Of a DNA stretch of 59,233 nucleotides, positions 8,062-18,699 are shown piece by piece (position 1 is the first letter of the stretch; the number at the start of each line of letters is the position of its first letter). The notes beneath the pieces are model-generated. The model was not told the DNA's origin, did not search any database, and saw nothing but the letters and a program-made list of their open reading frames with translations. A program made the translations under genes and the position numbers. This DNA is from Blakeslea trispora (Eukaryota; Mucoromycota; Mucoromycetes; Mucorales; Choanephoraceae): NCBI GenBank assembly GCA_025331445.1, contig JAIWNE010000157.1, positions 1-59,233 on the forward strand, read 5' to 3'.

Positions 8062-9881
8062 TTAGGCAGTGGCTTGAACAGCTGGTAAAGCAGCGGGAGC
8101 AACAGCAGTGGGTTCCTCAGCTTGCTCTTCTTCCTTGTGAGCTTCTTCGGTAGCAACAGCAACAACAGGTTCAGTGGAAGTGGCTTCAGGTGTGGTTTCC
8201 TCATGCTTTTCCTCTTCCTTATGAGTAGCCTTCTTTTTAGTAGAAAAGCCACGGAAAATTTGTGTGATACGACGACCTAAGGGAGAGCTAGGACGCTTTT
8301 CTTCATTATGCTTTTCTTCAGGTTGAGCTGTGGTTTCACTAGTGGGTTCAACTTTAAAAAAAAAATTAATTAATATCTAATTTTTAAAATGCTGTAATAC
8401 ATGATTGAATGATAGATGAACAAGATAGCCTTATTTTTTTTTTTTTTTTGAAAAAAAAAAAAGGAACGTTACACATATCCACATGTGTTTCCTTTTCTTT
8501 TTCAAAAGAAAAAAAAAACTTGATCATATAAATAGTTTCATCATCATTTGCAACTATATGCTGCGTCGTAAAATGCAATGCTAAACTTACCAGTTGTGGT
8601 AGCAACAGGCTCGGGAGCAGCATCGGTGACAGCAGGCTCAGCAGTAGCTTCTTCGGCAACAGGAGCATGTTCTTGTTCCTTCTTTTCTTTCTTGTTGAAC
8701 AACTTGCCAAGAGGGCCCTTTTTCAATGTATCGATGACATTCTCTTTGTGCTCTTTATGAACAGGAGCAGCAGGCTCAGCGGTAGTAGCGGCAGCTTCGT
8801 TTGATTCGACTTCTTCTTCAACAATGCCACCTGAAGTAGCAGCAGCGGCGGCGGCAATAGCTTCTTCTTTATCAGCTTCAGTCTTTACAGGCTCTTCGAC
8901 TAAATTGAATGATAAAGAAAAAATCAATCAAATGATACATAGTCACCAGCTTATGCGTGTCATTTCTTCTTACCTTTAGCAGCACGTTCCTCTGTCTTTT
9001 CAGATTCCTTAGAAGGGCTCTATCATGTTTACAAGTAAGGTTAGTCATTCAATTCTCAAAGAAAAGAAAAAGCTGTTGCTTAAAGCTAAATAGTTTAGAC
9101 AAGTCTGGATCATAAAATGAAGCACAAAAGAAAGGTTGTACCAGGCTTGCTGGAAGCGAACCTTGTTTAGAAAAATATCCATCAATTGTGCAAGTCCGAT
9201 GTGTGATGTGCTAAAATGCACAGAAATAATTGATCCGACGATAGACTAAACAAAATAAAAAAAAATGAAGTGATGTTTTTTTACCTTGCTACGGAAAATG
9301 TTACCCAAGATAGATTTACGCTTCTCAACCTTGGGCTTTTCGACAGGAGCAGCTTGCTCTTCAACAGCAGGTTCTTCGTTGGTAGTTTCAGCTGTGGCAG
9401 GAGCTTCAGTAGCAGCGGCAGTCTCAATAGGAGCAGGAGTTTCGGCGATAGCAGCTTCAGCAGCAGGAGTTTCGGCGATAGCAGCTTCAGCAGCAGGAGC
9501 TTCAGCAGCAGAATCACTAACTCCAGTAGCTATAGCAGCAGCTTCGATAGCCTCAGTTTCAGCAGTGTTCTCAGGTTCTTTGGCATCTGCTTCGGTTTTT
9601 TGTGCATTAGGCTTCTTTTCAGAAACCTTATCAACAAGACTCTTTGCCTTACCAAAGAAAGCAGAAAGACGCTTTGATGTGTTTGAAGACTTGGATGCTG
9701 TAGGTTGAACAGCAGTAGGGGCAACAGCTTCAGCCTTGACTTCTTCTTCTTCAACCTTGGGCTCTTCAGGAACAGCAATTTGTTCAGCTTCTTGTGCAGG
9801 AACAACAGCAGCAACAGGAACTTCAGGAGCTACTGGTTCAGTGACAACAGGTGTGGTAGTGGTGGTTTCAGTATTAGACAT
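8062..9881 (-). CDS. acidic Ala/Glu/Pro-rich protein with four recurring basic amphipathic motifs
   Basis: Exons (minus): 9881-9285, 9019-8974, 8899-8591, 8351-8062; 1242 nt, 413 residues, all GT-AG. The protein is mostly Ala, Glu, Pro, Thr and Val and is probably disordered. Four short basic-hydrophobic segments stand out: RLSAFFGKAKSLVDK (exon 1), KRKSILGNIFRSK (end of exon 1), KKGPLGKLFNKKEKK (exon 3) and PLGRRITQIFRGF (exon 4). They share a core of the type (P/S)-L-G-x-(I/L)-F followed by basic residues. No signal peptide or membrane segment is seen. Ser/Arg-Lys next to the cores suggests phosphorylation-controlled binding, but that is inference. No named family is recognised with confidence. 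Intron 1 is unusually long (265 nt). A 30-nt exact-type duplication lies in exon 1 near 9440-9500. Confidence 0.85.
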
Positions 9882-12800
9882 GATTTCTATATAGAAAAAG
9901 AAAAAAGAAAAGAAGAAGGAAAAAGAAGAAAAAAAAAAGTTAAATTTACGTCAATTTATCCTCTTTTTCTGTATAAAACGAAGCTCTTCCTTTACTAAAG
10001 CGGAGCACTAAAATAAAATGAAAAATAGGACGATCTTAGTTAACTTATAATTCACTACACGTGATGATGCGATTGTGTAACTTGTAATAGAGCCTTCATA
10101 TGACTTGGGCAAAGAGATATGCATTGCGTCAATTTGTTTCTCATAAGAATTAAGCTTATGACCATAAGAGTGAGCAATGACTTCTTATCATTCCGCAATA
10201 AACAAAGTCTCAAAACCAACTGTCTGTAAACAATAGTGCAACTCTTCCTTGTCCTTAAACACACTTCTTTATAAGATTCTGCAGCTTTTTAAAAGAATAA
10301 AAGTTCTCACTATAGTGACTATAATATCGCAAAAGCAAAAAGATTCCGTATCCTATTTCCGTAAACAGACAAAATAAAACAATGCAAGGTGTGTTTAGAC
10401 CCAGCATCTAACCAGGCTTTACTTGTCTTCACTTACCCTTTTCCCTCCTCTCCTTGTAAACAATAACTAAAAAAGTGGTAATTTTTAATTGCAAATTATG
10501 ACCACAATTGTGTAGGACAATCTCGGTCATGTTAAATCAGATGATTTGGCCGTAGATACCAAGAGTGAGGGAGACAGACAAGGTAGCTTGAGAAAAAGGG
10601 ATCATAGAAAGACATTGTTTTCCCTTTGAGCTATGTGAACAACAAGTGGTTTGTTAGCCTCAAATCAATTAAACTATAAACAAAATGAATGCATCATAAA
10701 TCGGATGCATCCAACTAAATGCTTTAGTTTCGTTTCTGGTGTAACAACATTTTTACTTTTTAGAATTTAGCTGTCAAGGGACAGAAACCAAATAGTTCAA
10801 GACAACAGAAGCAGGCCATAGTTGAAAGATTGTTTTTTGAGCTGAATGACCAATACACGAAATCCAACAATATGCGTAAACTGGTTTTATGCAATCAACA
10901 CATGCAATGTTAGTCCTCGTTTTTTTTTTATGAAAAAAAAAACCAAAACTAGATTGAACAATTAGACAAATCGATGCCTTCATTTTCCTTTTACTCTACA
11001 AGCCATCGAGATAAAAAAAAAAAAAGAACTAATGTATAGGCACTTGAAACATTGGGCAAAAAACTGCATTCAATATACGGTAATAATCACACTATAGAAG
11101 CTCCGGTTAAGCTTTCGATCTGTAAATTCTACCATAAATTAATGTCAGATTTTAAATAAACAAAGCTACAAGTTCGTGCATATGAGATTTGTTCTTGCTT
11201 CAAGCTTTATTGAGTTAGGATAAGCATGTCCTCATTAGACGAAAAAAAAATGGTAGATTTCTCTCTTGCAAACAAGCTATATTGGAAAAACTCAAACTCG
11301 ATTAGCCTATGAAACTCGGACCGTGACCCTCAAGCTAAAGTATACAAGGTATACCAGATGCAGAGATTTCAATTGAATTTGTAATCTCAACCAGTAATCC
11401 TTCTCAAAATATCTGTTCTGACTAATGTATAGACATAGTTCATGCCAGTATTGACTGGGACGAGCACACTTGGCTGGCAAGGCAAAATCTCACACCAACT
11501 CCTTTCATAAGATCTTTTTCTTCTACCATTCAAGCACCAAAAAAAATCTTTATCAATGTGATTCTTGTATTTACCATCAACTGACTCAGTCAATCTGGTT
11601 TGCAGCGATTGTTCAAACAAACATCAATAAGCCTAACTCGCTTTGCTCATGAGATGTTTTTAATATAAACAAGGGATCTTATGCTATTGGCTTCTTCAGC
11701 TTAAATGCTCTGCTGAATTCTTGTTGCAACCTGTCTACTACTGTTTTATCGCTTGTAAATCAACTACTTAAATTTTACATTAGAAAAAAAAAAAGACTAG
11801 GAAGATGTAATCTGGCTAGTGCCTTATTGCTTTCGTTTAAAGCTCATTGTCAAGAATCTGACCGACATTACGAATCAAACACTGTGTGATTACAATTACA
11901 TGCGAGTCTTTAGTAACTGAACGCTTTTTAGATAATTTTGATCAGCTGATAATCAGCGTTAGTGTCAATTGTAGATGCGGTTGTAAAACACATCAAAACA
12001 GAATACGTAAATCTGTGTTTGTTTGGCGTAATCGATGGTCCTTTCACTATGAATTGAGGTATGCAATTCTATTAAATCAACGTGTTTATTGAATTCAATA
12101 GAACTCTAGCTGTGTTCTATAGCTTTCTAACTTGCGAGAAACGGATACATTACCACCAACACTTCTTTTTCAAATGACAGTTAAAAGAAAAGCAAAATGA
12201 ACTAGCTATATTTTGATAGAAAACTACTAGATTCAAATAGTGTGTTTTGCTTGAAATGCTTCATTTTGTAAGATTATTGGATCGCATGATATTTTTGTTC
12301 TCTACCTTCATATACCATGACTTGTCTAAATGTCTTTCTTTGCATTACCTTTATAATGGTCTAGTTTAGTCATCATTGAAAAGCAAACTAAGCCTTGAGT
12401 TGTCCACAAAGCTTCAACTTTTAGAAAATTACACAAAATTGCATTAAAAACAATGTACAATACAAATGCATGTACTCTTGCTTTACTTTATTGTTACTCT
12501 TTAAAGTTGTCCTTAACATTGAGTGGCTTAGACAGTTCCTTAATGAGATACATGTCCAACAAAATTAAAAAGAGCATTTGCTTTTTATTCTGTTTCGAGT
12601 CAAAAAGGCACAATATTTCTATCTAGTCGAAGCCGACAAATGGCCTTGATTCTGTAGTAAGATACTTTACAAAAATAAAGCCACACGGTGCAACAAGATG
12701 ACTTTAACAGCGTTTACTGCTCTGAAATTATGCGCAGTTGTTATTGGCGTACAGGGACCAAAGATGGACCCATTTTTCTTTTTTCATTTTTTTTTTCATT

Positions 12801-14058
12801 TAGCAGCCAATTCCTTTCTAATTGATAGATTTAGCTGTCTGTTTGTCTATTCAGTATGCTTTAATGCAGGATACCAAAGAGAGACAGGAAGAATAGCTTT
12901 TTCAAAAGATTAAAATTTCCATAATAAGAATTTGAAGTTCATTTTCTTTATTATACTGATTTGTACAAATACTTGAAAATAGAGTACTACAGAATATCCC
13001 ATTTTATTTGTTTTGATGCGTCTTTATGATGCGCTTTCTTAGCCTCATAGAAATAAGCCAGGTTTAGTTACTTTATGGTAGTAATGTCATATGACTACAT
13101 GTAGTTGGCCAAAATTGCTTTAAAGGCGCATAGTTGCTGTGTAGCACCCAAAAAAAAAGGATTACTAATGAAACAATTTGAATGTCGAATTGTTTCAAGG
13201 GAGGTAACATTAGGCCCTAATACCATAGTAACAGCTTTTTTAAAAAAAAGAGAAAGCTTTCTAGATGCTTTGAAAGAGAACATTGCCTTGATTAACATAT
13301 CTCGTATAGCAAATCACAAAGTCCTGTGAGCTTGGGCTAAAAATAACTAGAGCTAAAATAATAAAAAAAAAGCTTAATGTAAAACTTGACGTTTTCCGAT
13401 TTACAAAGAAATACTCATTGATAAAAGCACTCTTTATGATAAAACGTACATTTTGATAGAATCAAAGGCTATATGTGCTTTGTGTTTAGAGTGTCTACTA
13501 GGAGTCAAAGGTTGAGTGCTAAACAGGATTGGTGCCTTGGATTTTCAATGGTCAACATTGGTTTGCATGTTGCATTTAGCTTGACAATTGTTTATGTATG
13601 ACTAGGCTTCCCATTTTTCAAACCTGGCATTAGCTGGTAACTGATGCACATTATGTATGACATGCAATCCAGTTTCTTTTTCTTTGTTTACTCAAAACCT
13701 CATACGATGCAACAAGTTTGATGGATACAATATTGCGATAAATGTACATCTTGATCATAGAAAAGAAGCAATATACTTTTGAAGCAATCTACAGTCAAGC
13801 GCTTTGTTCTATTTCCAGTAGAAGTATAGTCTATTTATAAAAGCAGGACTAGCTTTTCTTGCTAATATATCACAAAGAATACTCCTGTTGTCATCTCTCA
13901 GCCCCCCTTTTTTTTGTAGTTCCTATCGTCCTACGTAATACAAACCAGCATCAGCCTTATAAGGCTACAGTTTTTTTTTTTTTTTTTTTTGAGTATATAT
14001 AAAAGGAAGCAAATCAGAGAAAGAAATACTCCAACAATCTAATCAATCACAACACAAT
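9882..14058. other. gene-poor intergenic block
   Basis: About 4.2 kb of AT-rich sequence. Small frames of 60-80 codons exist on both strands (for example 11387-11620 minus and 12698-12913 plus), but none has codon bias, a domain or a splice partner that would support a gene. Long A/T runs are frequent. The final 160 bases hold the SOD promoter. Confidence 0.5.
13994..14004 (+). promoter_or_regulatory. TATA box of the SOD gene
   Basis: TATATATAAAA stands about 55 bp before the SOD ATG, after a pure T-run. A C6-T tract lies further up at 13902-13916. Confidence 0.7.
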
Positions 14059-14813
14059 ATGTTCTTCTCTAAACTCGCTGTTGCTGCTACCTTCGCTGCC
14101 ACTCTCTTTGGATCAGCTATCGTCTCTGCCGAGCCTGTCGAAGCCATTGCTTATATCACGGGTACCAACACTGCCGACAATAGTGTGGTTTTAGGTACTG
14201 TCAAGTTCAGTCAAAGCGATTACCACTCACCTACTAAGATTGTTGCCAATATCACTGGCTTAACTGAGGGCAATCATGGCATTCACATTCATACATTTGG
14301 TGACCTTTCCAAAGGTAAAAGAAGAGGGAAAAAAAAAGACGTTTTATTTGTAAATAAAAATAGCCCTAACATATAGTTTTATAGGTTGTAACAGCACTGG
14401 CACCCACTATAATCCATTCAACAGAACCCATGGTGACATTGAAAACAAGCATAGACACGCTGGTGACCTTGGCAACATCAAAGCTGAATCTGATGGTTCT
14501 GCTTATTTCGATGTTTCTAGTGACCTTGTTTACTTGAGTGGCAAGTTTTCTGTTGTTGGGTAAGCTGATCTATAAATTAAACTGATTTGAAAGCAAAAAG
14601 ACTAACTGAAATTAATTATTACAGTCGTGCTGTTGTGATTCATTCTGGTGAAGACGATCTTGGTTTGGGTGGCACTCCATTATCTAACACAACTGGCAAC
14701 TCAGGAGATAGATGGGCTTGTGGTGTTATTGGCTGTAAGTTATAGACTGAAAAAAAAATGAATTGCATTACCTCTAATACTTTTGTTGTCCTCTAGTTGC
14801 CTCCCCTGTCTAA
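14059..14813 (+). CDS. secreted Cu/Zn superoxide dismutase
   Basis: Exons: 14059-14314, 14385-14559, 14625-14734, 14797-14813; 558 nt, 185 residues. Residues 1-24 form a signal peptide ending VSA, so the enzyme acts outside the cell, in the secretory path or at the wall. It converts superoxide to hydrogen peroxide and oxygen. Copper ligands are H76 and H78 (GIHIH), the bridging H93 and H150 (AVVIH). Zinc ligands are H93, H101, H110 and D113. C87 and C176 match the conserved disulphide and R173 matches the active-site arginine; all spacings equal those of the SOD1 family. The mature chain of about 160 residues is of usual length. A TATA box and poly(A) signal flank the gene. The cytosolic form is excluded by the signal peptide. 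Confidence 0.97.
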
Positions 14814-14911
14814 TTCTTCATATCTGATCCTCATGTACATAGCTCAGATATGAATGTACACATACACACATAATCATTGTATAGATAATATTGTATTAAA
14901 GATCTACTAAG

Positions 14912-14917
14912 AATAAA
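14912..14917 (+). terminator. poly(A) signal of SOD
   Basis: AATAAA about 100 nt after the SOD stop codon, followed by further A-rich sequence. Confidence 0.5.
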
Positions 14918-15439
14918 AATAAAAAAACTTTGTCTTTTAATCACTTTTTAACTGCAAATTTGATCTGTACTAAAGTATAAACTTGAAGAAGAGTCAACGA
15001 TTTGTCGAATCCACAAAATATCCTGATCTCGAACCTTTTTTTTTTTTTTTGTTCATGCCAATTTGACTCTCATTTAAGAGAAAATAGCTATTCTAAGCTA
15101 CATGAATAAGCTAAAGAGGCCATTAGAGAGTACTTTATAGCTCAAAGCTCAATTATTGATTCTTAGCAGTATAGACTGTTTGCTCTGGTTATGTTGCTTC
15201 CTTTAAAACAGTTGTTGTTTGACAAATGCTTAATCTAAATCTTATTAGGATATCAAAGCACCAAGCAACAATCTGCAATTTTTCAAGGTGCGACGAGTTA
15301 AAATTTCAAGGTGCGACAAGCCATTTTAGAAAAAGATGTCAACTGTAATTCTTTTCTCTCTTTCCCTTTGTCTTTTACACTCTTCTTTTTCTATTTACTG
15401 GCAAGTAACCAAGTAGTGAAGAGATAAAAAAGACAAAAA
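14918..15439. other. intergenic region with paired GTGCGAC elements
   Basis: No gene is seen. The 14-mer TTTCAAGGTGCGAC occurs twice, at 15281-15294 and 15304-15317, 23 bp apart, about 130-150 bp before the M28 peptidase ATG. A related motif lies upstream of AGM1. Confidence 0.6.
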
Positions 15440-18400
15440 ATGGCTATAAAAACTCTGGGTCGAAAGCCTGATAACGGTTATGGCTCTCTAGAGAGAACAC
15501 CCTACAAGATCGCACGATCTTGGCTTATGCTCATATTGACCATTTTGTCTGGATTTTCAATTGCTTTCCGTCTTCATTATAGATTACCTACACCAGCCAA
15601 TCATGATGGATACAATTTAGTCACAGGATTATCGGATTTCTCGGAAAGCAATGCTATAGATGTCATCTCTCATTTGAGTGATAGAATTGGTTATCGCAAG
15701 TTGAAGAGTGCCCCCCCCCTTCCACGCGTGTAAAAAAATTAACATACATATTTTAGGCATTGTTGGTACTATAGAAGAAAAACAGACTTATGAATATATA
15801 CATGATGTTCTCTTACAATACCAGAAGGAAGCTCAAGGCAAGTTGGGCTCACCCAAATTTGATATTTGGGTTCAACAAGGCACAAGCTCCCATCGATTTG
15901 ACATTGTGGAAAAAAGTAAATTTCGAAAATTTTACAAAAAGAGAGAGAGAGAACTCAACTTCTTTTTTTGTCTTTAGTGGTATTAAAGGCTTACACCAAT
16001 GTCACTAATATCGTTGTGCGTTTATCTTGTCCAATCAATCCTGATCATCCCGATGATCGTAGCTGTGAAGATAATGCAGTTTTGATGAATGCTCATTTTG
16101 ATACTACATTGGGCTCTCCTGGTGCCACAGATGATGGCTCAGGTATTGCTGTCATGATGGATCTAGTGCGTGTTCTTAGCAAGCGTGATTGGACAAGTTA
16201 CAAAAATGCTATTGTGTTCTGTAAGTCAGTAGACACTAGCTGAACAATTTTGAAAGGCTCATCATGCAATATAGTGTTTAATGGTGCTGAAGAATCGTTG
16301 CAAGATGCTTCTCATGCTTTTATCACGATGCACGATATTAAAGATAGGTAATTAGAGAAATTGGGAGTGGAGGGTTTCTTGTTTCTAATTCATTTTTTAT
16401 GACTAGCATTCGCTCTGTTGTCAACATTGATGCCTGTGGTACAAGTGGCCGTGAAATTCTATTTCAAGCTAATTCACGAGAGATGGTAGAAGCCTATAAG
16501 CAGGTGCCTTATCCTCATGGAACAGTTATGGTAAGTCTTTTTTAAGGGTTATTCCTATTTAACATAAACTGATTGTCTATTGCAAAAAAAAAAAAAAAAA
16601 TGTTTAGGCAAATGATGTGTTTCGTACAGGCTTGATTCTATCTGATACAGACTTTAGACAATTTGTTCAGTATGGCAACTTGACGGGCATTGATATGGCC
16701 ATCTACAAGAACTCTTATCTCTACCATACTCACCTAGACGTCACAAAGCAACTTGAGCCGGGTGCTATCCAACATTTGGGTGCCAATGCACTGGCCATTG
16801 TCAACCACTTGGCCCAAAACGCTACTTTGACAGGCATTGTGCCTTCTAGTGAGGTTGTCTTCTTTGATGTCCAAGGTTTCTTCTTTGTGGTCTATTCATG
16901 GGCTACAGCTTATACAATCCAAATGCTTACTGTTGCCATTGTGGCTCTCTATTTCACTTATCTTGTTTATAAGGCACATACTTCATCTCCTTATCGCACT
17001 ATTTCTCATATTTTGATTTCTTACACCAAGTCTGTCTTGTCCATCTATCTCAGTATGGCATGTGCTATGGTCTTGCCCATTACGGTAGCTATCTTATTGA
17101 CTTCTCAAGGCTTTGACCGTCATATGGCTTGGTTCAAGCATGAATGGTATGGTGCTCTTATTTATAGTCCTATGGGCCTGATTGGTGCTTATGGTGTCCA
17201 GTATATCTCTTACTTTATCCCTGGGCCTGAGCATTTTGATATGGAATACGGTATACTCAACTCATTGATGCTAATGTTTGCTATCAGCACAGCCTTGGCT
17301 ACCCTGACAGGCGTAGCCAGCTCTTACATCTTTTGGCTCTATTGCTCTATCTTGTTTATGACGAGTGCCATCAACGAATGGTGTCTTCGTCCTTTGCCTA
17401 GCAAGATTTATATGCCTCAGGTAGGCACTGCTGCCTATATCTTCTCGGGTTTCGTACTCTCTTTGCTTTATTCCGATTATGCCTTTGCTCTTGTAGATAT
17501 TTTTGTTCCTCTAACAGGTCGTATGGGTGTTGATACACCTGTGGATTCTATCGTTGCTGTCATTTTTGGCATGATTATCTTTATGGTCTCTTTACCATCA
17601 GTTGCACATGTCCATCGATTCGGTAAGAAGATTTTAAAGAAGTTGTTGACTCTTTTAGCTATCTTCCAATTTGCTGTTCTTGCTGCTGTTTATGTTGGCG
17701 GTGGAAGTGAAGGTGGCTGGGCTTTTCCTTATGACGAACTCCATCCTAAGCGATTGTAATTATATGAAGCACCATGTAACTGTATTTGCTTGTTTTCTAA
17801 ACAAAGTTGGATAGGTTTGTTCAACAACTCAAGAATTTGACATCAGGAGAAATCACAGTGAATTTAGCACAGCTTGATCCTGGACCTTATCTTCAAACAG
17901 TAGTGCATTCGTTGGAGCAAAAATTAGATGTTCAAGCTGAATTACGCCAAACACACAACAACATGAATGATTGGGATTCGGTTTATCCTTTCGGTGCTTT
18001 CATGAACAGTCATCGCTTTGACATTGAACCTTATATCCGCAAACATACCTCTTTAACTCAACTTAATAATCATAGTATTGCTCTGGTTGACACACTCTCA
18101 GGCCCATTCCCTGAAGTCAAGGTAGTAAATGATCATTATAATCCTGATACTGGTATTCGCTCATTGTCTCTTATTTGCTTATCGCCTACTTACACATGGA
18201 CTGTGATCGCTTTTGATGGCCATGTGGTTGACTGGAGTATCCGTGATGAAGAGCCCCTTGCTGATCCATCTCGTTATGTGGTACGCCATGTTAGTGGTTA
18301 TGGTAATGATGGCTGGACACTCGATTTATCCCTGAAGGTGCCCGAAGAAGAACGTGTCTTGGCTGAAACAGGTGATTGGAAGGTACAATTTGAGTTTACT

Positions 18401-18544
18401 GCACTAGAAAAGGAAGGATTTGCTGGTAAGGGTGAAGAACGCATGATTGGTAATGTTGGCATTTTATCTGCTGTTCAACAATCGTTGCCTGTTTGGATAT
18501 CTCCTACATGGCTTAGCACAGTAGTTCAAGTATGGCACCTTTAG
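15440..18544 (+). CDS. multi-pass membrane M28 metallopeptidase (ER Fxna/ERMP1-like)
   Basis: Exons: 15440-15695, 15757-15915, 15978-16220, 16275-16347, 16407-16530, 16608-17755, 17815-18544; 2733 nt, 910 residues. One membrane segment near residues 25-45 is followed by a lumenal M28 zinc-peptidase domain: H178 in NAHFD, D190 in TDDGSG, E225/E226 in NGAEES, D252 in NIDAC and H325 in YHTHLD. About nine hydrophobic segments follow, then a soluble lumenal C-terminal domain. Architecture and length match the ERMP1/yeast YBR074W (Pff1) group of ER or vacuolar aminopeptidases. Intron 1 is best read as GC-AG (C|GCAAGT), giving IGYRIVGT; a GT donor eight bases later would insert KLKS. The 59-nt last intron removes a stop codon. 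The gene converges on AGM1. Confidence 0.93.
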
Positions 18545-18699
18545 ATCTATTCACTCGATAAATATACTTTCCCCTTTTTTAAATAATATTTTATTGTGTG
18601 GCTAAAGTGGAGGAAAAAAAAAAGAATGATGTGTATGAAAATGAGAAAATCAATGCAAAAGAGAAAATATGAAATATGTTAAAGAAAGTGTGGTACAGT

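Noticed and set aside
9108..9175. Extra 20-nt exon (GTTCGCTTCCAGCAAGCCTG) in intron 1 of the acidic protein gene
   Set aside because: It has AG and GT at its borders but would shift the frame of exon 2; skipping it gives an intact protein.
9270..9708. Plus-strand frames of 135-140 codons rich in Ser/Ala
   Set aside because: They arise from the low-complexity GCA/GCT codons of the minus-strand acidic protein.
11415..11440. GACTAATGTATAGAC, shared with the type B spacer of the repeat array
   Set aside because: A single 15-nt AT-rich match without the core; likely chance.
15708..15756. Start of a separate gene at 15708 (MPPPFHACKK)
   Set aside because: The frame begins inside an intron C-run; the M28 reading through the GC-AG junction explains exon 2.
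17807..18544. Separate 245-residue gene after the M28 frame
   Set aside because: A 59-nt GT-AG intron joins it in frame to the preceding exon (PKR-L-FVQQ), giving the expected C-terminal domain.
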